A stretch of DNA of 64,000 nt from Pelotalea chapellei (GCF_018531195.1 NZ_JAHDYS010000015.1:32476-96475); one strand, 5' to 3'. Shown: positions 19,213 through 28,099, numbered from the stretch's first letter. The notes: a model not told the origin generated them from the letters alone. Program-made: numbers and translations.

Positions 19213-21324
19213 ATGAAGAAAACATCATTGTTTCCATACATATTTCTTGTAGGGTGTCTGAGCGTTAGCAGTCCTATATGGGGAGCTGACGAATCTCTTT
19301 CTCAACCAGATCTTCAGACATCTGAAAACAGCACCACCCAAAATAAAGAACTGCTCCTCTTTTTTGAGGAACAGGATTTGGTAACAGCTACAAAAAGGGC
19401 CACTTCGTTACGCAAGGCTCCTGCCATAGCCACCATTATTACTGCCGATGAAATCAGGAACATGGGTGCGCGAAATTTGCTGGACGTGCTGAAAATGGTG
19501 CCTGGCATCGGCATCTCAATCAACGAGTATGGCGTTACCATGATCGAAGTACGTGGCGTCAGATCATCTACCAGCGAAAAAATCTTGGTCATGATCAATG
19601 GCCATTCATTGAACAAGAACTTTACCGGCAGTGCTTTCTACTCTTATGCCGAAATGTTGCCTACAGAAAATATCCGTCAGGTGGAGGTGGTGCGGGGACC
19701 GGGTTCGGCCCTTTACGGCAATAGCGCTTTTGTAGCCACCATTAACATCATCACCCGTAATGCTGAGGAGATTAACGGTTTGGAACTGAATGCTGGAGGC
19801 GGCAGCTTCGGTAGCTTCAAAGGGAACTTGCTTGGAGGCAAAGCCATTGGCGACAAACTGACGCTTTCCGGCAGCCTTGACCATTACCAGACAAACGGCC
19901 ACAAGCGGATAGTTGAATCCGATTACCTGAGTGGAAATCCTTCCTCTTTTCCATTCCCAACGGCCTCCCTTTCCACGGCCCCCAATACGCCTGACCTTAG
20001 CCTCAAGCAGACAGATGCTTTTCTGAAGATCGGTTATGGAGACCTTTCTTTTCGCGGAGGATATCGAACTGTACGTAAAGGGGCTTTTGTTGGTTTGGGA
20101 TTTGCTCTTACCGATAATAGTTATCAGGATATCGATACCTATTGGAGCGAATTAGCCTATGGCCTAAATCTGTCTGAAACATTTTCGACGAATATTAAAT
20201 TGTATTACGACCTTTACGAGCAGGTCCCGAATGTAAAAATATTACCTAACGGTTTTCTCGGATTTCCTAACGGAATGATTGGAAGGCCGTTAGTCAAAGA
20301 CCGCACCATTGGCGCCGAACTACAGGTCGATTGGGAGGCGTTCACAGGCAATCATTTAATAGGGGGATTTTCCTTCGAGGATATGCAGCAATATGGTGTC
20401 AGGCAACTTGGCAACTTTAATCCATTGACCGGCGTACCACTTGGATCCATCCAAGAGGTTGCCACATGGAACAAAAATGCGAATCGCCAAATTTATGCAT
20501 TTTATCTTCAGGACGAATGGCAACTGCTGGAGCGGCTCAATCTTACAACAGGTCTCCGCTACGACCATTACAGCGATTTTGGCAGCACAGTAAACCCTCG
20601 AATTGGATTGGTATGGAGCTTCCTCGAAAACGCCGACCTGAAGATATTGTATGGTCAGGCTTTCCGTGCACCTAATTTTCAGGAACTTTACAATATTAAC
20701 AACCCGGCGCAGCTTGGAAATTCGAAGCTAAAGCCAGAACATATTGAGACTATTGAGACCGGCATCGGCTGGCGCCTAAACCGCTCCTTTGCCGCCAATC
20801 TGAACTACTTTTACAGCACGATAAAAGACCAGATAGATGTGGACCCCTCAACAACGCCCACACCTACCTATGCTAATTTCCGTAAATCCAAGACTCAGGG
20901 AATTGAACTGGGCCTGAACGGCGCCTACGGCCCTGACCTATACTGGAAGATGAATTATGCCTTTCAGGATCCGCGCGACGCCGACTCTGAGAGAAAACTT
21001 GCATATGTGCCATCTCATCGGGCCTCCGGCAGCATCAACTATGCCCCTGTGAAATACGTGAATCTGCACACCGATGTACTCTGGACTGGGCCCAGACCAC
21101 GAAGCAATGGAGATAGCCGACCGGAGATGCCTGCTTACACTACCGTTGATCTGGCCGTGACACTGAAGAACTTTTACAAGACCTTGGAGATTCAAGGGAC
21201 AGTCCGCAATCTCTTTGACGAACATTACAAAGATCCTGACACCTCGGGTGCACTTAACAAAGTTCCCGGCGACTTTCCACGGGAAGGAATCTCCGGATTT
21301 GTGACTGCTTCATATCGTTTCTAA
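19213..21324 (+). CDS. TonB-dependent outer-membrane receptor
   Basis: A 703-residue protein with a signal peptide (1-24, ending IWGA), a plug domain (about 50-185; DVLKMVPGIGISINEYGVTMIEVRGVRSS in pieces, VRGPGSALYGNSAFVATINI) and a 22-strand barrel ending in the typical terminal aromatic SYRF. The TonB box may lie near residues 52-60 (EEQDLVTAT). The layout resembles BtuB/CirA-type receptors; the ligand cannot be read. It starts 70 bases after the ThDP enzyme on the same strand and may share its transcript, which suggests uptake of a compound handled by that enzyme. The strong hairpin at 21391-21426 ends the unit. Confidence 0.9.
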   Translation: MKKTSLFPYIFLVGCLSVSSPIWGADESLSQPDLQTSENSTTQNKELLLFFEEQDLVTATKRATSLRKAPAIATIITADEIRNMGARNLLDVLKMVPGIGISINEYGVTMIEVRGVRSSTSEKILVMINGHSLNKNFTGSAFYSYAEMLPTENIRQVEVVRGPGSALYGNSAFVATINIITRNAEEINGLELNAGGGSFGSFKGNLLGGKAIGDKLTLSGSLDHYQTNGHKRIVESDYLSGNPSSFPFPTASLSTAPNTPDLSLKQTDAFLKIGYGDLSFRGGYRTVRKGAFVGLGFALTDNSYQDIDTYWSELAYGLNLSETFSTNIKLYYDLYEQVPNVKILPNGFLGFPNGMIGRPLVKDRTIGAELQVDWEAFTGNHLIGGFSFEDMQQYGVRQLGNFNPLTGVPLGSIQEVATWNKNANRQIYAFYLQDEWQLLERLNLTTGLRYDHYSDFGSTVNPRIGLVWSFLENADLKILYGQAFRAPNFQELYNINNPAQLGNSKLKPEHIETIETGIGWRLNRSFAANLNYFYSTIKDQIDVDPSTTPTPTYANFRKSKTQGIELGLNGAYGPDLYWKMNYAFQDPRDADSERKLAYVPSHRASGSINYAPVKYVNLHTDVLWTGPRPRSNGDSRPEMPAYTTVDLAVTLKNFYKTLEIQGTVRNLFDEHYKDPDTSGALNKVPGDFPREGISGFVTASYRF

Positions 21325-21390
21325 CCCTTCCACCATCCATTCATCTGCACCACCTTGCTGACTTTTCCTTGAAATATACAGCAGAAACAA

Positions 21391-21426
21391 AAAGATCCGG
21401 CAGGGTTACAACCCTGCCGGATCTTT
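21391..21426. terminator. Bidirectional rho-independent terminator
   Basis: A 16-bp perfect stem (21391-21406 with 21411-21426) around a 4-base loop, GC-rich in the middle and flanked by A and T runs. It serves the TonB receptor on the plus strand and the symporter operon on the minus strand, which converge here. Confidence 0.93.
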
Positions 21427-21447
21427 TTATTATCAATTGTTTAATTG

Positions 21448-23421
21448 TTAGTGATCGCTGGCTTTTGCTATTCCCAGCCCGGTTATCTGACGAACCTCAA
21501 TTTCATCAAACATATCTTCAGCACGCTTATCCCTGAAAAGAAGCGCTCCCATGATGGCTGCTATCAGACCAATGGGTACTGAGACAATACCAGGATTCTT
21601 AAGCTGAAATATTGGTGCCTTGAGACCTACCATTGAGGTGCCGCCATCATTCTTGGCAAAATCCGCCTTGGATTTATCCAGCAACTTGAGATCCTTTTCC
21701 GCCAGCACAACACCTTCAGCCTGTTTCTTCTCCAAAGTCATAACAATCTTTTTGGCATCGTCGGCTATCTTCTGCGGATAGGTCATTACCGGTGAGATCA
21801 CCACCAGCCCAAGTGCAGTGATGGTTCCGACAAGAAGGCCGCTGACGACACCGGCAGTGTTGAATTTCTTCCAGAAGAGCGAAAGCATGACACAGGGAAA
21901 ATTACCCGAAGCTGCAACGGCAAACGCCAGAGCTACCAGTGCAACAACATTTTCCTTTTCGGCAGCAAGTCCCATGATAATCGCCGCAACACCGACAAAC
22001 AATGAAGTTATACGTGCAACTTTAACCTGAGTGTGCTGGTCTGCTTTTCCATCCATGATGATATTCACATACACATCGTGGGCAATTGCTGCAGATGCTG
22101 CGAGCACCAGACCTGATACAACCGCCAGGATGGTCGCAAAGGCCACTGCGCAGATGAAGGCCAGAAAAATATCACCACCGAGAGATCCTGCTCCGCCGCC
22201 AAGTTTCTGAGCCAGCAGCAGAGTTGCCATGTTGCCCCCCTTATCAACCGAACTGATCAGTTGTGGGGAGAGGTAAAGAGCTGCTCCGAACCCGATCAGG
22301 TTAATCAAAAAGAAGAATGTACTATTGATGAACAGGGCAATGACAATTGATTTTCGAGCTTCTTTAGCACTGGGAACCGTAAAGAAACGCATCAGAATGT
22401 GAGGCAGACCTGCGGCGCCGAGTGCCCAGGCAATTCCAAGCGAGATTTGATCCAACGGATTCTTCAGGAACAGGCCGGGCTCCATGAAGCGCTGTCCGTA
22501 ATCGAAGCCAGGTTTGGGCAATGCATCTTTCATGACGTTTATACGAACATGGTCCTGAACAAGCTGATTGCCGACGATGTCAGAAAAGAAACCAACAGGG
22601 TTGAAGCCGGCTTTCTGCATGACAAGCAGGGCCAGTAGAACTGTGCCGGACATCAGCAAACCTGCTTTAATTATCTGAACCCAGGTAGTGGCTTTCATGC
22701 CGCCAAAAACAACATATCCAACCATCAGGATGCCGACCCCGATTACAGAGACCCGATATGGAATATCCAGCAGGACCTGCATCAATTTTCCTGCACCAAC
22801 CATTTGGGCTATCAGATAAAAAAGCGAAACCGTGACAGTTGAAATGGCTGCCACGGCACGTACCGGCTTTGGTGAAGCGCGGAATGAAAGGATATCTCCC
22901 AGGGTGAATTTACCAGCATTGCGGCATGGCTCGGCAACTACCAGCAGAATGGCAATAAATGAGAACATGGGCCCTACGGCATACATAAACCCATCGATAC
23001 CGTATAGCGAGATAAGACCTGACATTCCGAGGAAAGATGCCGCTGACATATAGTCGCCTGCGATGGCCCAGCCATTTTGGAGGCCGGTGATGCCACCTCC
23101 TGCTGCGTAGAAATCTGCAGCCGTTGTGGTTTGCTTTGCAGCCCAGACGACGACGCAAAGCGTTATGCCGATGATGGCAAGAAACATGCTAATGGTTATT
23201 GCACGGTTCGGCTTCACCTTTACTTGCGGCGCAGAAGCAGCAGGCTTGGCTACGGCTGACGCAGCCCCGGTTTGTGCAGGTGCTGAGGTGGCAACAGTAG
23301 GCACCTGGGAGGATTGAGAAACTACCGTAGCGATCGGGGCCGATTTTGACGGTTCTGCAGCAAAAACTGTGGCGGTCAGCATTAGGACAAAAAAGATTAC
23401 AGATAATGTTTTAACGAACAT
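21448..23421 (-). CDS. actP: Cation/acetate symporter (ActP-like, SSS family)
   Basis: A 657-residue solute:sodium symporter with a cleavable-looking signal (1-22), an Ala/Pro/Ser-rich linker (23-70) and about 13 TM helices. Segments such as ADFYAAGGGITGLQNGWAIAGDYMSAASFLG identify the ActP branch that imports acetate and other short carboxylates. Between the last two helices is a roughly 60-residue charged insert (ADDAKKIVMTLEKKQAEG onward). The ATG at 23421 is used rather than the TTG one codon earlier; GGGGGTG precedes it. It is co-transcribed with the DUF485 gene 10 bases upstream, behind the third copy of the acyl-CoA operator motif, which suggests uptake of the carboxylate that is then degraded. 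Confidence 0.9.
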   Translation of the reverse strand: MFVKTLSVIFFVLMLTATVFAAEPSKSAPIATVVSQSSQVPTVATSAPAQTGAASAVAKPAASAPQVKVKPNRAITISMFLAIIGITLCVVVWAAKQTTTAADFYAAGGGITGLQNGWAIAGDYMSAASFLGMSGLISLYGIDGFMYAVGPMFSFIAILLVVAEPCRNAGKFTLGDILSFRASPKPVRAVAAISTVTVSLFYLIAQMVGAGKLMQVLLDIPYRVSVIGVGILMVGYVVFGGMKATTWVQIIKAGLLMSGTVLLALLVMQKAGFNPVGFFSDIVGNQLVQDHVRINVMKDALPKPGFDYGQRFMEPGLFLKNPLDQISLGIAWALGAAGLPHILMRFFTVPSAKEARKSIVIALFINSTFFFLINLIGFGAALYLSPQLISSVDKGGNMATLLLAQKLGGGAGSLGGDIFLAFICAVAFATILAVVSGLVLAASAAIAHDVYVNIIMDGKADQHTQVKVARITSLFVGVAAIIMGLAAEKENVVALVALAFAVAASGNFPCVMLSLFWKKFNTAGVVSGLLVGTITALGLVVISPVMTYPQKIADDAKKIVMTLEKKQAEGVVLAEKDLKLLDKSKADFAKNDGGTSMVGLKAPIFQLKNPGIVSVPIGLIAAIMGALLFRDKRAEDMFDEIEVRQITGLGIAKASDH

Positions 23422-23431
23422 CAATCACCCC

Positions 23432-23740
23432 CTATTGTATTTCTTTGACAAGTTCTGCCGTCAGTCGGTCAAAATCGCGGTTGGCAACTTTGGTGTAGTA
23501 GATTGCGACAAAGAAGGCCACCACAAACTGAGACAGAATGAACACGTAACCGAAGTTAATCACACCGATGATTTTGATTTTGAACAGATCCGGGAAATAC
23601 CCGGAAAGGATCGGCAACAGGAAATAATACACTGATGCTGCAATCCACCACCCAAACAGAAACACTCTTTTCCTGCGTTTTAGTTCCAGATACTTGGTGT
23701 GCTGTGCAATCGTTCCCCAGTCATACGATTTGGCCGTCAT
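23432..23740 (-). CDS. DUF485 membrane protein, partner of the ActP-like symporter
   Basis: A 102-residue protein with two TM helices (about 27-47 and 58-83) and charged ends, the YjcH/DUF485 layout. In many bacteria this small protein is encoded immediately before actP and is thought to assist the symporter; its exact role is not settled. AGGAGAGG lies upstream of the ATG. The gene is followed after 10 bases by actP and is the first gene behind the promoter at 23956-23985. Confidence 0.88.
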   Translation of the reverse strand: MTAKSYDWGTIAQHTKYLELKRRKRVFLFGWWIAASVYYFLLPILSGYFPDLFKIKIIGVINFGYVFILSQFVVAFFVAIYYTKVANRDFDRLTAELVKEIQ

Positions 23741-23825
23741 AATCCACCTCTCCTTTCATGAAATCCTTCACTCAGTAAAAAACCCGCAGCCTGACATACT
23801 CTCAAACGCTGTTAAACCAAAGTCA

Positions 23826-23845
23826 TGAGCAAATCATATTGCTCA
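23826..23845 (-). other. Hairpin in the leader of the symporter operon
   Basis: TGAGCAA (23826-23832) pairs with TTGCTCA (23839-23845) across a 6-base loop. It lies in the roughly 210-base untranslated leader predicted between the promoter at 23956-23985 and the DUF485 start. The remainder of the 435-base gap 23741-24175 has no gene and no other clear structure. Confidence 0.4.
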
Positions 23846-23955
23846 AAACATCAACAAAAACAATTCTGCGTATTAATGACCATCTGCTACCGTCGCGGAA
23901 AATATAAGAAATGAAGATCCATAAATTGGCAATTTTTACTGATTGAATTGCGCCA

Positions 23956-23985
23956 CATATAATATCTCGCTTACGTACATGTCAA
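23956..23985 (-). promoter_or_regulatory. Promoter with embedded MerR/LiuR-like operator upstream of DUF485-actP
   Basis: On the minus strand TTGACA (23985-23980), an 18-base spacer and TATATG (23961-23956); TTATAT at 17 bases is an alternative -10. The motif reads TTGACATGTACGTAAG, differing at one core base from the sites at 4140 and 9981. It is about 190 bases from the divergently oriented merR gene, the usual situation for a regulator and its target. Confidence 0.72.
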
Positions 23986-24175
23986 GCAAAAATAAAACAT
24001 TGTTTATCGTTTTTTTAAACCAGTTTAGACGATGCCAGAAGCGACAACAAAAATCAGAAGCAGGGCGAAGCTATTTTCAAATGTTCAAAAAAGAAGGCAA
24101 CAACCAGCATCATATGATAAGGTGCATGATTAAGAATTGAGGATTTCAGAGTTGTTACAAGCGGAGAGAATATTT

Positions 24176-24589
24176 ATGAGCACCAACATAGACAGCGAAG
24201 AAATAATTTCGATAGGAGATCTTTCAAAGGAATTAGGAATTACAACAAGGACCCTGAGATATTGGGAAGAAGTTGGGATAATTGAAACTGTTGATCGTTC
24301 AGACGGAGCCACGCGAGGGTACACGCCATACTATGTCAGGCGAATCAAATTCATCATGAAGCTAAAAGAATTGGGATTGACCATAAAAGAGATGCAGGAT
24401 TTGAATAGTGTATATGGAGAGGCCAAACAAACAGACAGGATGGTACCGCAACTGATAGATGTACTCGATTCCCATATTTCCAAGATAGATGAGAAAATTG
24501 CCCGACTGGCATCACTTAAAGCTGATATCGCTGAATATCGTCAGAAAATGGTCAATAAATTAAACTCGAAAACAAAAGCCGACAAATAA
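24176..24589 (+). CDS. MerR-family transcriptional regulator (LiuR-like, cysteine-free)
   Basis: A 137-residue protein from MSTNIDSEEIISIGDL, with GGAGA 8 bases upstream. The winged HTH spans about 10-78 (IGDLSKELGITTRTLRYWEEVGII ... RGYTPYYVRRIKFIMKLKELGLTIKEM in pieces), followed by a single dimerisation helix (90-130). There is no effector domain and no cysteine at all, so metal or redox sensing by the CueR/SoxR mode is excluded. Size and shape match LiuR-type regulators of acyl-CoA degradation. It is divergent from the DUF485-actP operon. The motif TTGACATGwACGTAA before that operon and the two acyl-CoA operons is the inferred target. Confidence 0.85.
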   Translation: MSTNIDSEEIISIGDLSKELGITTRTLRYWEEVGIIETVDRSDGATRGYTPYYVRRIKFIMKLKELGLTIKEMQDLNSVYGEAKQTDRMVPQLIDVLDSHISKIDEKIARLASLKADIAEYRQKMVNKLNSKTKADK

Positions 24590-24681
24590 AAAGAAATATG
24601 ATGGATTATGTTGCGTGTGGCAGCTCTATAAGATTTCGCAGGATCTAACTGTTCACTCTCGTTCATAATCAATAAATCATC

Positions 24682-24710
24682 TTGACTTGCAACGCCCTTT
24701 GGGATATTTA
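24682..24710 (+). promoter_or_regulatory. Promoter of tRNA-His
   Basis: TTGACT (24682-24687), 17 bases, TATTTA (24705-24710). The mature tRNA begins 14 bases after the -10, leaving a very short leader. The spacer is GC-rich near the -10 (acgccctttggg). Confidence 0.7.
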
Positions 24711-24723
24711 GAAGAACTCATAC

Positions 24724-24800
24724 GGTGGCTATGGTGAAGCGGTCAACACTTACGACTGTGACTCGTACATACGTGGGTTCGAATCCCACTAGCCACCCCA
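24724..24800 (+). tRNA. tRNA-His (GTG)
   Basis: A cloverleaf with encoded CCA (24798-24800). The extra 5' G-1 (24724) opposite C73 is the identity element for histidine. The acceptor stem is GTGGCTA/TAGCCAC. The anticodon stem TACGA/TCGTA encloses loop CTGTGAC with anticodon GTG at 24758-24760. The T arm is GTGGG-TTCGAAT-CCCAC. Confidence 0.97.
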
Positions 24801-24807
24801 AAAATTC

Positions 24808-24838
24808 AAAGGCCGCGTCGACTGACGCGGCCTTTTTT
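24808..24838. terminator. Terminator after tRNA-His (bidirectional)
   Basis: AAAGGCCGCGTC (24808-24819) pairs perfectly with GACGCGGCCTTT (24824-24835) around GACT and is followed by T. In the reverse direction it can also stop the transcript of the TatD-radical SAM gene, which ends at 24851. Confidence 0.92.
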
Positions 24839-24850
24839 TATCTCTATCCC

Positions 24851-26233
24851 CTACCCGACTTCCGCATAATCGCGTACACGGAATTCGACGCCAAGTGATT
24901 GGGCAAGCTTTCTGCAGGCATCTATATCAATCCCCGGAACCGTCACAGCACTGGCAATAACTTCAGGAATATGTTGCCGTGCCGCTGAAATAAAATCACA
25001 TACGGAATTAAACCCTGCTGCGCCAAATGGTGTGTTGCACAACTGATCATAGGTTTCTGCATCTGGAGCATTAAGGCTAATAGAAATACTGTCAATTAAC
25101 CCGGCCAAGTCGGGCAATATATTACGGCCATGGACAAGGTTGGCTTGGCCATCGGTGTTAATGCGAATTCGATACCCTCTACGCTTCAGTTCCTTAGCCA
25201 CCTGCCGGACCAGGTCAAGCCGAATGAGAGGCTCTCCGTAACCGCAGAAAACAATTTCTTCAATGCCAGATGGTTCACCCACAGCCGCCATGACCTCTTC
25301 AAATGAGGGCTCACCATCCAACAGCAAATTGTGCCCCTTTACAGTGAAATCATCGAATTTGGCACAAAAGGAGCAGCGATTGGAGCAGCGATTGGTTATG
25401 TTCAGGTAAAGGGATTCGCGTATCTTATAAGCTATCTTGGTGGATTGATCCCATAGTCGGATTCCAAAGAGATCACGAACATTCTTGGTAGTAATACGGG
25501 CGACATCATCCAGCGAAAGTCCTTTAACTTCTGCAATCCTCTCAGCGGCCAACCGCACATAGGCCGGTTCATTTCGCTTACCCCTGTGAGGCACAGGAGT
25601 AAGATACGGGCAGTCAGTTTCAACCAGCATGCGATCAATTGTGGTGGAGCGTACAACATCACGCAACATCTCATTGGCAGGATACGTAATGGTGCCTGGA
25701 ATAGAAATATAGAATCCCATTTTTATAGCCTCAGCGGCCATGGCTGCATCACCTGAAAAACAGTGCATTACCCCCCGACAGGCCCCTTCTTCACGCAAAC
25801 ATGCAATCACCTGTTCATGTGCATCACGATCGTGAATAATGACCGGCATGTCCAGGTCTGCAGCCAGACGCAACATACGTCGGAACACCATTTCCTGTTC
25901 GTTACGGGGAGACCGGTCTCGATAAAAATCCAGCCCGATTTCACCTATCGCTACTACTTTTGGACTAGAAAGTGCCAGATCCCGGATTACTTCGTAACAG
26001 GCCTCCGTCACCCTCCCGGCATCATGTGGATGGACTCCAACAGCCGCATAAAGCTGGGGATATTTTTCGGCCAATGCGACAGACTCCCGACTTGATTCTA
26101 TATCAGTACCAACAACGAGCATAGCCCCCACACCTGCATCGGCAGCTCGTTGCAGCATGGCTTCAAAATCTCCCGCATAATCTCGGTAATAAATATGGGC
26201 GTGAGAATCTATTAAAACTGGTTGCTGAATCAT
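24851..26233 (-). CDS. TatD-family hydrolase fused to a radical SAM domain
   Basis: A 460-residue two-domain protein. Residues 5-258 form a TatD metal-dependent hydrolase (HAH at 11-13, GEIGLDFYRD, PVIIHDRDAHEQ, HCFSG, VETDCPYLTPVPHRGKRNEP in pieces, D207). Residues 270-455 form a compact radical SAM domain with the cluster motif CxxxCxxC at C283, C287, C290 (NRCSNRCSFC), then GYGEPL and ISISLNAP. TatD-associated radical SAM proteins are known as separate or fused forms; their substrate is not established. The fold suggests DNA/RNA or small-molecule hydrolysis coupled to a radical step. It lies downstream of truD on the same strand after a 53-base gap. Confidence 0.9.
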   Translation of the reverse strand: MIQQPVLIDSHAHIYYRDYAGDFEAMLQRAADAGVGAMLVVGTDIESSRESVALAEKYPQLYAAVGVHPHDAGRVTEACYEVIRDLALSSPKVVAIGEIGLDFYRDRSPRNEQEMVFRRMLRLAADLDMPVIIHDRDAHEQVIACLREEGACRGVMHCFSGDAAMAAEAIKMGFYISIPGTITYPANEMLRDVVRSTTIDRMLVETDCPYLTPVPHRGKRNEPAYVRLAAERIAEVKGLSLDDVARITTKNVRDLFGIRLWDQSTKIAYKIRESLYLNITNRCSNRCSFCAKFDDFTVKGHNLLLDGEPSFEEVMAAVGEPSGIEEIVFCGYGEPLIRLDLVRQVAKELKRRGYRIRINTDGQANLVHGRNILPDLAGLIDSISISLNAPDAETYDQLCNTPFGAAGFNSVCDFISAARQHIPEVIASAVTVPGIDIDACRKLAQSLGVEFRVRDYAEVG

Positions 26234-26286
26234 AAAAACGCTTCCTTTTTGACATCTAACATCACCATATAAGGGTGTAACAATAA

Positions 26287-27483
26287 TTAGAATGACTTGG
26301 TTATTTCTCGCATTACAGAAGTGGCATAGCTGCCCCGTGGAAGGGTGAATTGCAAATGAAGATTACTCCCGGCCTGGGAACAGAGAGTCTCACCCAGCGG
26401 TACTCTCAATGGCCGACGCTCACCTTCCACTCGTAAGCCACCACCCAGGTCGAAAGCCTGAGGGGAAAGCCCCTCCTCTTCCAGTAATTGCTCTTCCATA
26501 ATTCGCACTTCTCCTGCAGGCAGCTTCATTTTTGTTCCAAACATGGGACCAGTGGCAGAGATTTCGAAATCCGCGGCTCTGACTATCTCGGCTGCAATAT
26601 CTTCCACCAAAAAACATGCGCCATTGACATGCTTCCAGGCGAGATCCCCTGGAAGTAGACGATCAAGGCCATTCAGTCGCAGTTCTACAACCCTATCAAA
26701 AAGACTGGCCTGATAGGCCGACAGATATAGTTTCCTCAAACGGGGATGGACTGCCGCAAAGGCCTTCTCCCAGCTATCCGGTCGAGATGTCAGCCGCTGA
26801 AGGACATCTCTTTCACTGCGACAGTGCCGGGGCATCTGAAGGAGTGCCTGAGAAAAATCACCCTGCGTGTAAGACACAATAGCATTTTTCCATTGCTCAT
26901 CACGCACCGCTTCAGGACTTCCGATCAACACGTCCACCGCCCCCTTCCAGTCGCGCCTCAATAGTGCGGCACCGATCAGGTGCGAATTACCTTGTGCCCC
27001 ATACCGTTGATACCCAAACCAGTTGGGCACACCTCTTTTCTTCAATGTATCCATAACAGCAGAGGCGATTTCGGCCGCATCTGCTGACACATCACGGACC
27101 ACTATCTCAAAGCGATTTCCTTTCAGGTGTCCCAGTTTAAGCTTATTTCCATGCCTGACGGCAGCAATGATCCGGACGCCATCAACATCACGCCCCGCTG
27201 CATCCTCAGGCTTAACACGTTGGACAGAGAGGGTCTGCCTGGTGATACCAACGCTGTCCTTCATTCCAGCGTAGCCAATATCACGCTCCGGAACATTCAA
27301 TTCCTTCGCAATCCTGCGTATTGCCTCCAGGGTAGTTATTCCCCGCTTCTCTATTGTCAGATATATATGCTCACCACTGCCACTTGGCTGGTAAGAAGGT
27401 ATTTCAGTTACTACGAAATCTTCGGGTGATTCCTTTATCGAACCGCCGGTTCCGGGCAAATCACTGCTAAGGTATACGGACAT
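26287..27483 (-). CDS. truD: tRNA pseudouridine(13) synthase TruD
   Basis: A 398-residue protein, a little longer than the enterobacterial form. The catalytic aspartate is D76 in GYAGMKDSVGITRQ, the TruD signature. Other conserved pieces are VPNWFGYQRYG and the C-terminal LPRGSYATSVMREI. The enzyme isomerises U13 in tRNA-Glu and acts without cofactor. Its ATG directly abuts the trmL stop codon (TGAATG), so the two tRNA-modification genes are translationally coupled. Confidence 0.95.
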   Translation of the reverse strand: MSVYLSSDLPGTGGSIKESPEDFVVTEIPSYQPSGSGEHIYLTIEKRGITTLEAIRRIAKELNVPERDIGYAGMKDSVGITRQTLSVQRVKPEDAAGRDVDGVRIIAAVRHGNKLKLGHLKGNRFEIVVRDVSADAAEIASAVMDTLKKRGVPNWFGYQRYGAQGNSHLIGAALLRRDWKGAVDVLIGSPEAVRDEQWKNAIVSYTQGDFSQALLQMPRHCRSERDVLQRLTSRPDSWEKAFAAVHPRLRKLYLSAYQASLFDRVVELRLNGLDRLLPGDLAWKHVNGACFLVEDIAAEIVRAADFEISATGPMFGTKMKLPAGEVRIMEEQLLEEEGLSPQAFDLGGGLRVEGERRPLRVPLGETLCSQAGSNLHLQFTLPRGSYATSVMREITKSF

Positions 27484-27957
27484 TCAGTAAATCCTTCCGG
27501 CCTTGCGAAGCGCCTCGTATAGAACAATTCCGGCGGATGTTGAAAGATTCAGGCTCCGTACAGCATTACCCGGCATCGGTATGGTAATGGCAGTATCCGG
27601 GTTGGCTGCGATTAGCTCCGCAGGAAGCCCTTTGGTCTCTTTTCCAAATACGATAAAGTCACCTGCTTTAAAATCTGCTGCAAGATAACTCTTACCAGCC
27701 TTGGTACTGAGATAGAAGAATCGACCATCAGGGTACGATTGCCAAACCTGATCCAGTCCCTGCCAGACCTTGACTTCGACGCTTGACCAATAGTCGAGCC
27801 CTGCGCGCTTCATCTGGCGGTCATCAATGGAAAAACCCAAAGGTTCTACCAGATGCAGAACAGTTCCGGTGGCTGCGCAAAGACGCGCAATATTACCGGT
27901 ATTGGGCGGAATTTCTGGTTCCACAAGAACAATGTTAAAAGGAGACTTTGGGTTCAC
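27484..27957 (-). CDS. trmL: tRNA (cytidine/uridine-34 2'-O) methyltransferase TrmL
   Basis: A 157-residue SPOUT methyltransferase, the usual length. Family motifs are EPEIPPNTGNIARLCAATG (N-terminal), FGKETKGLP (about 104-112) and ITIPMPGNAVRSLNLSTSAGIVLYEA in the trefoil knot that binds S-adenosylmethionine. It methylates the wobble ribose of tRNA-Leu isoacceptors as a dimer. It is first in the trmL-truD pair, divergent from serA across a 208-base gap. Confidence 0.95.
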   Translation of the reverse strand: MNPKSPFNIVLVEPEIPPNTGNIARLCAATGTVLHLVEPLGFSIDDRQMKRAGLDYWSSVEVKVWQGLDQVWQSYPDGRFFYLSTKAGKSYLAADFKAGDFIVFGKETKGLPAELIAANPDTAITIPMPGNAVRSLNLSTSAGIVLYEALRKAGRIY

Positions 27958-28099
27958 AAATACCTTTCGCTATCCAAGTTTTAGAATATCTGTAAGGTTA
28001 ATATACTCATTGGACTAAATCAACAGACTTGTTCCCCGTCGAACCCTTGTCCTATGGCCTTTACTCCGGGTCTGTATACAGCTTACATGCTTAGGCAGC

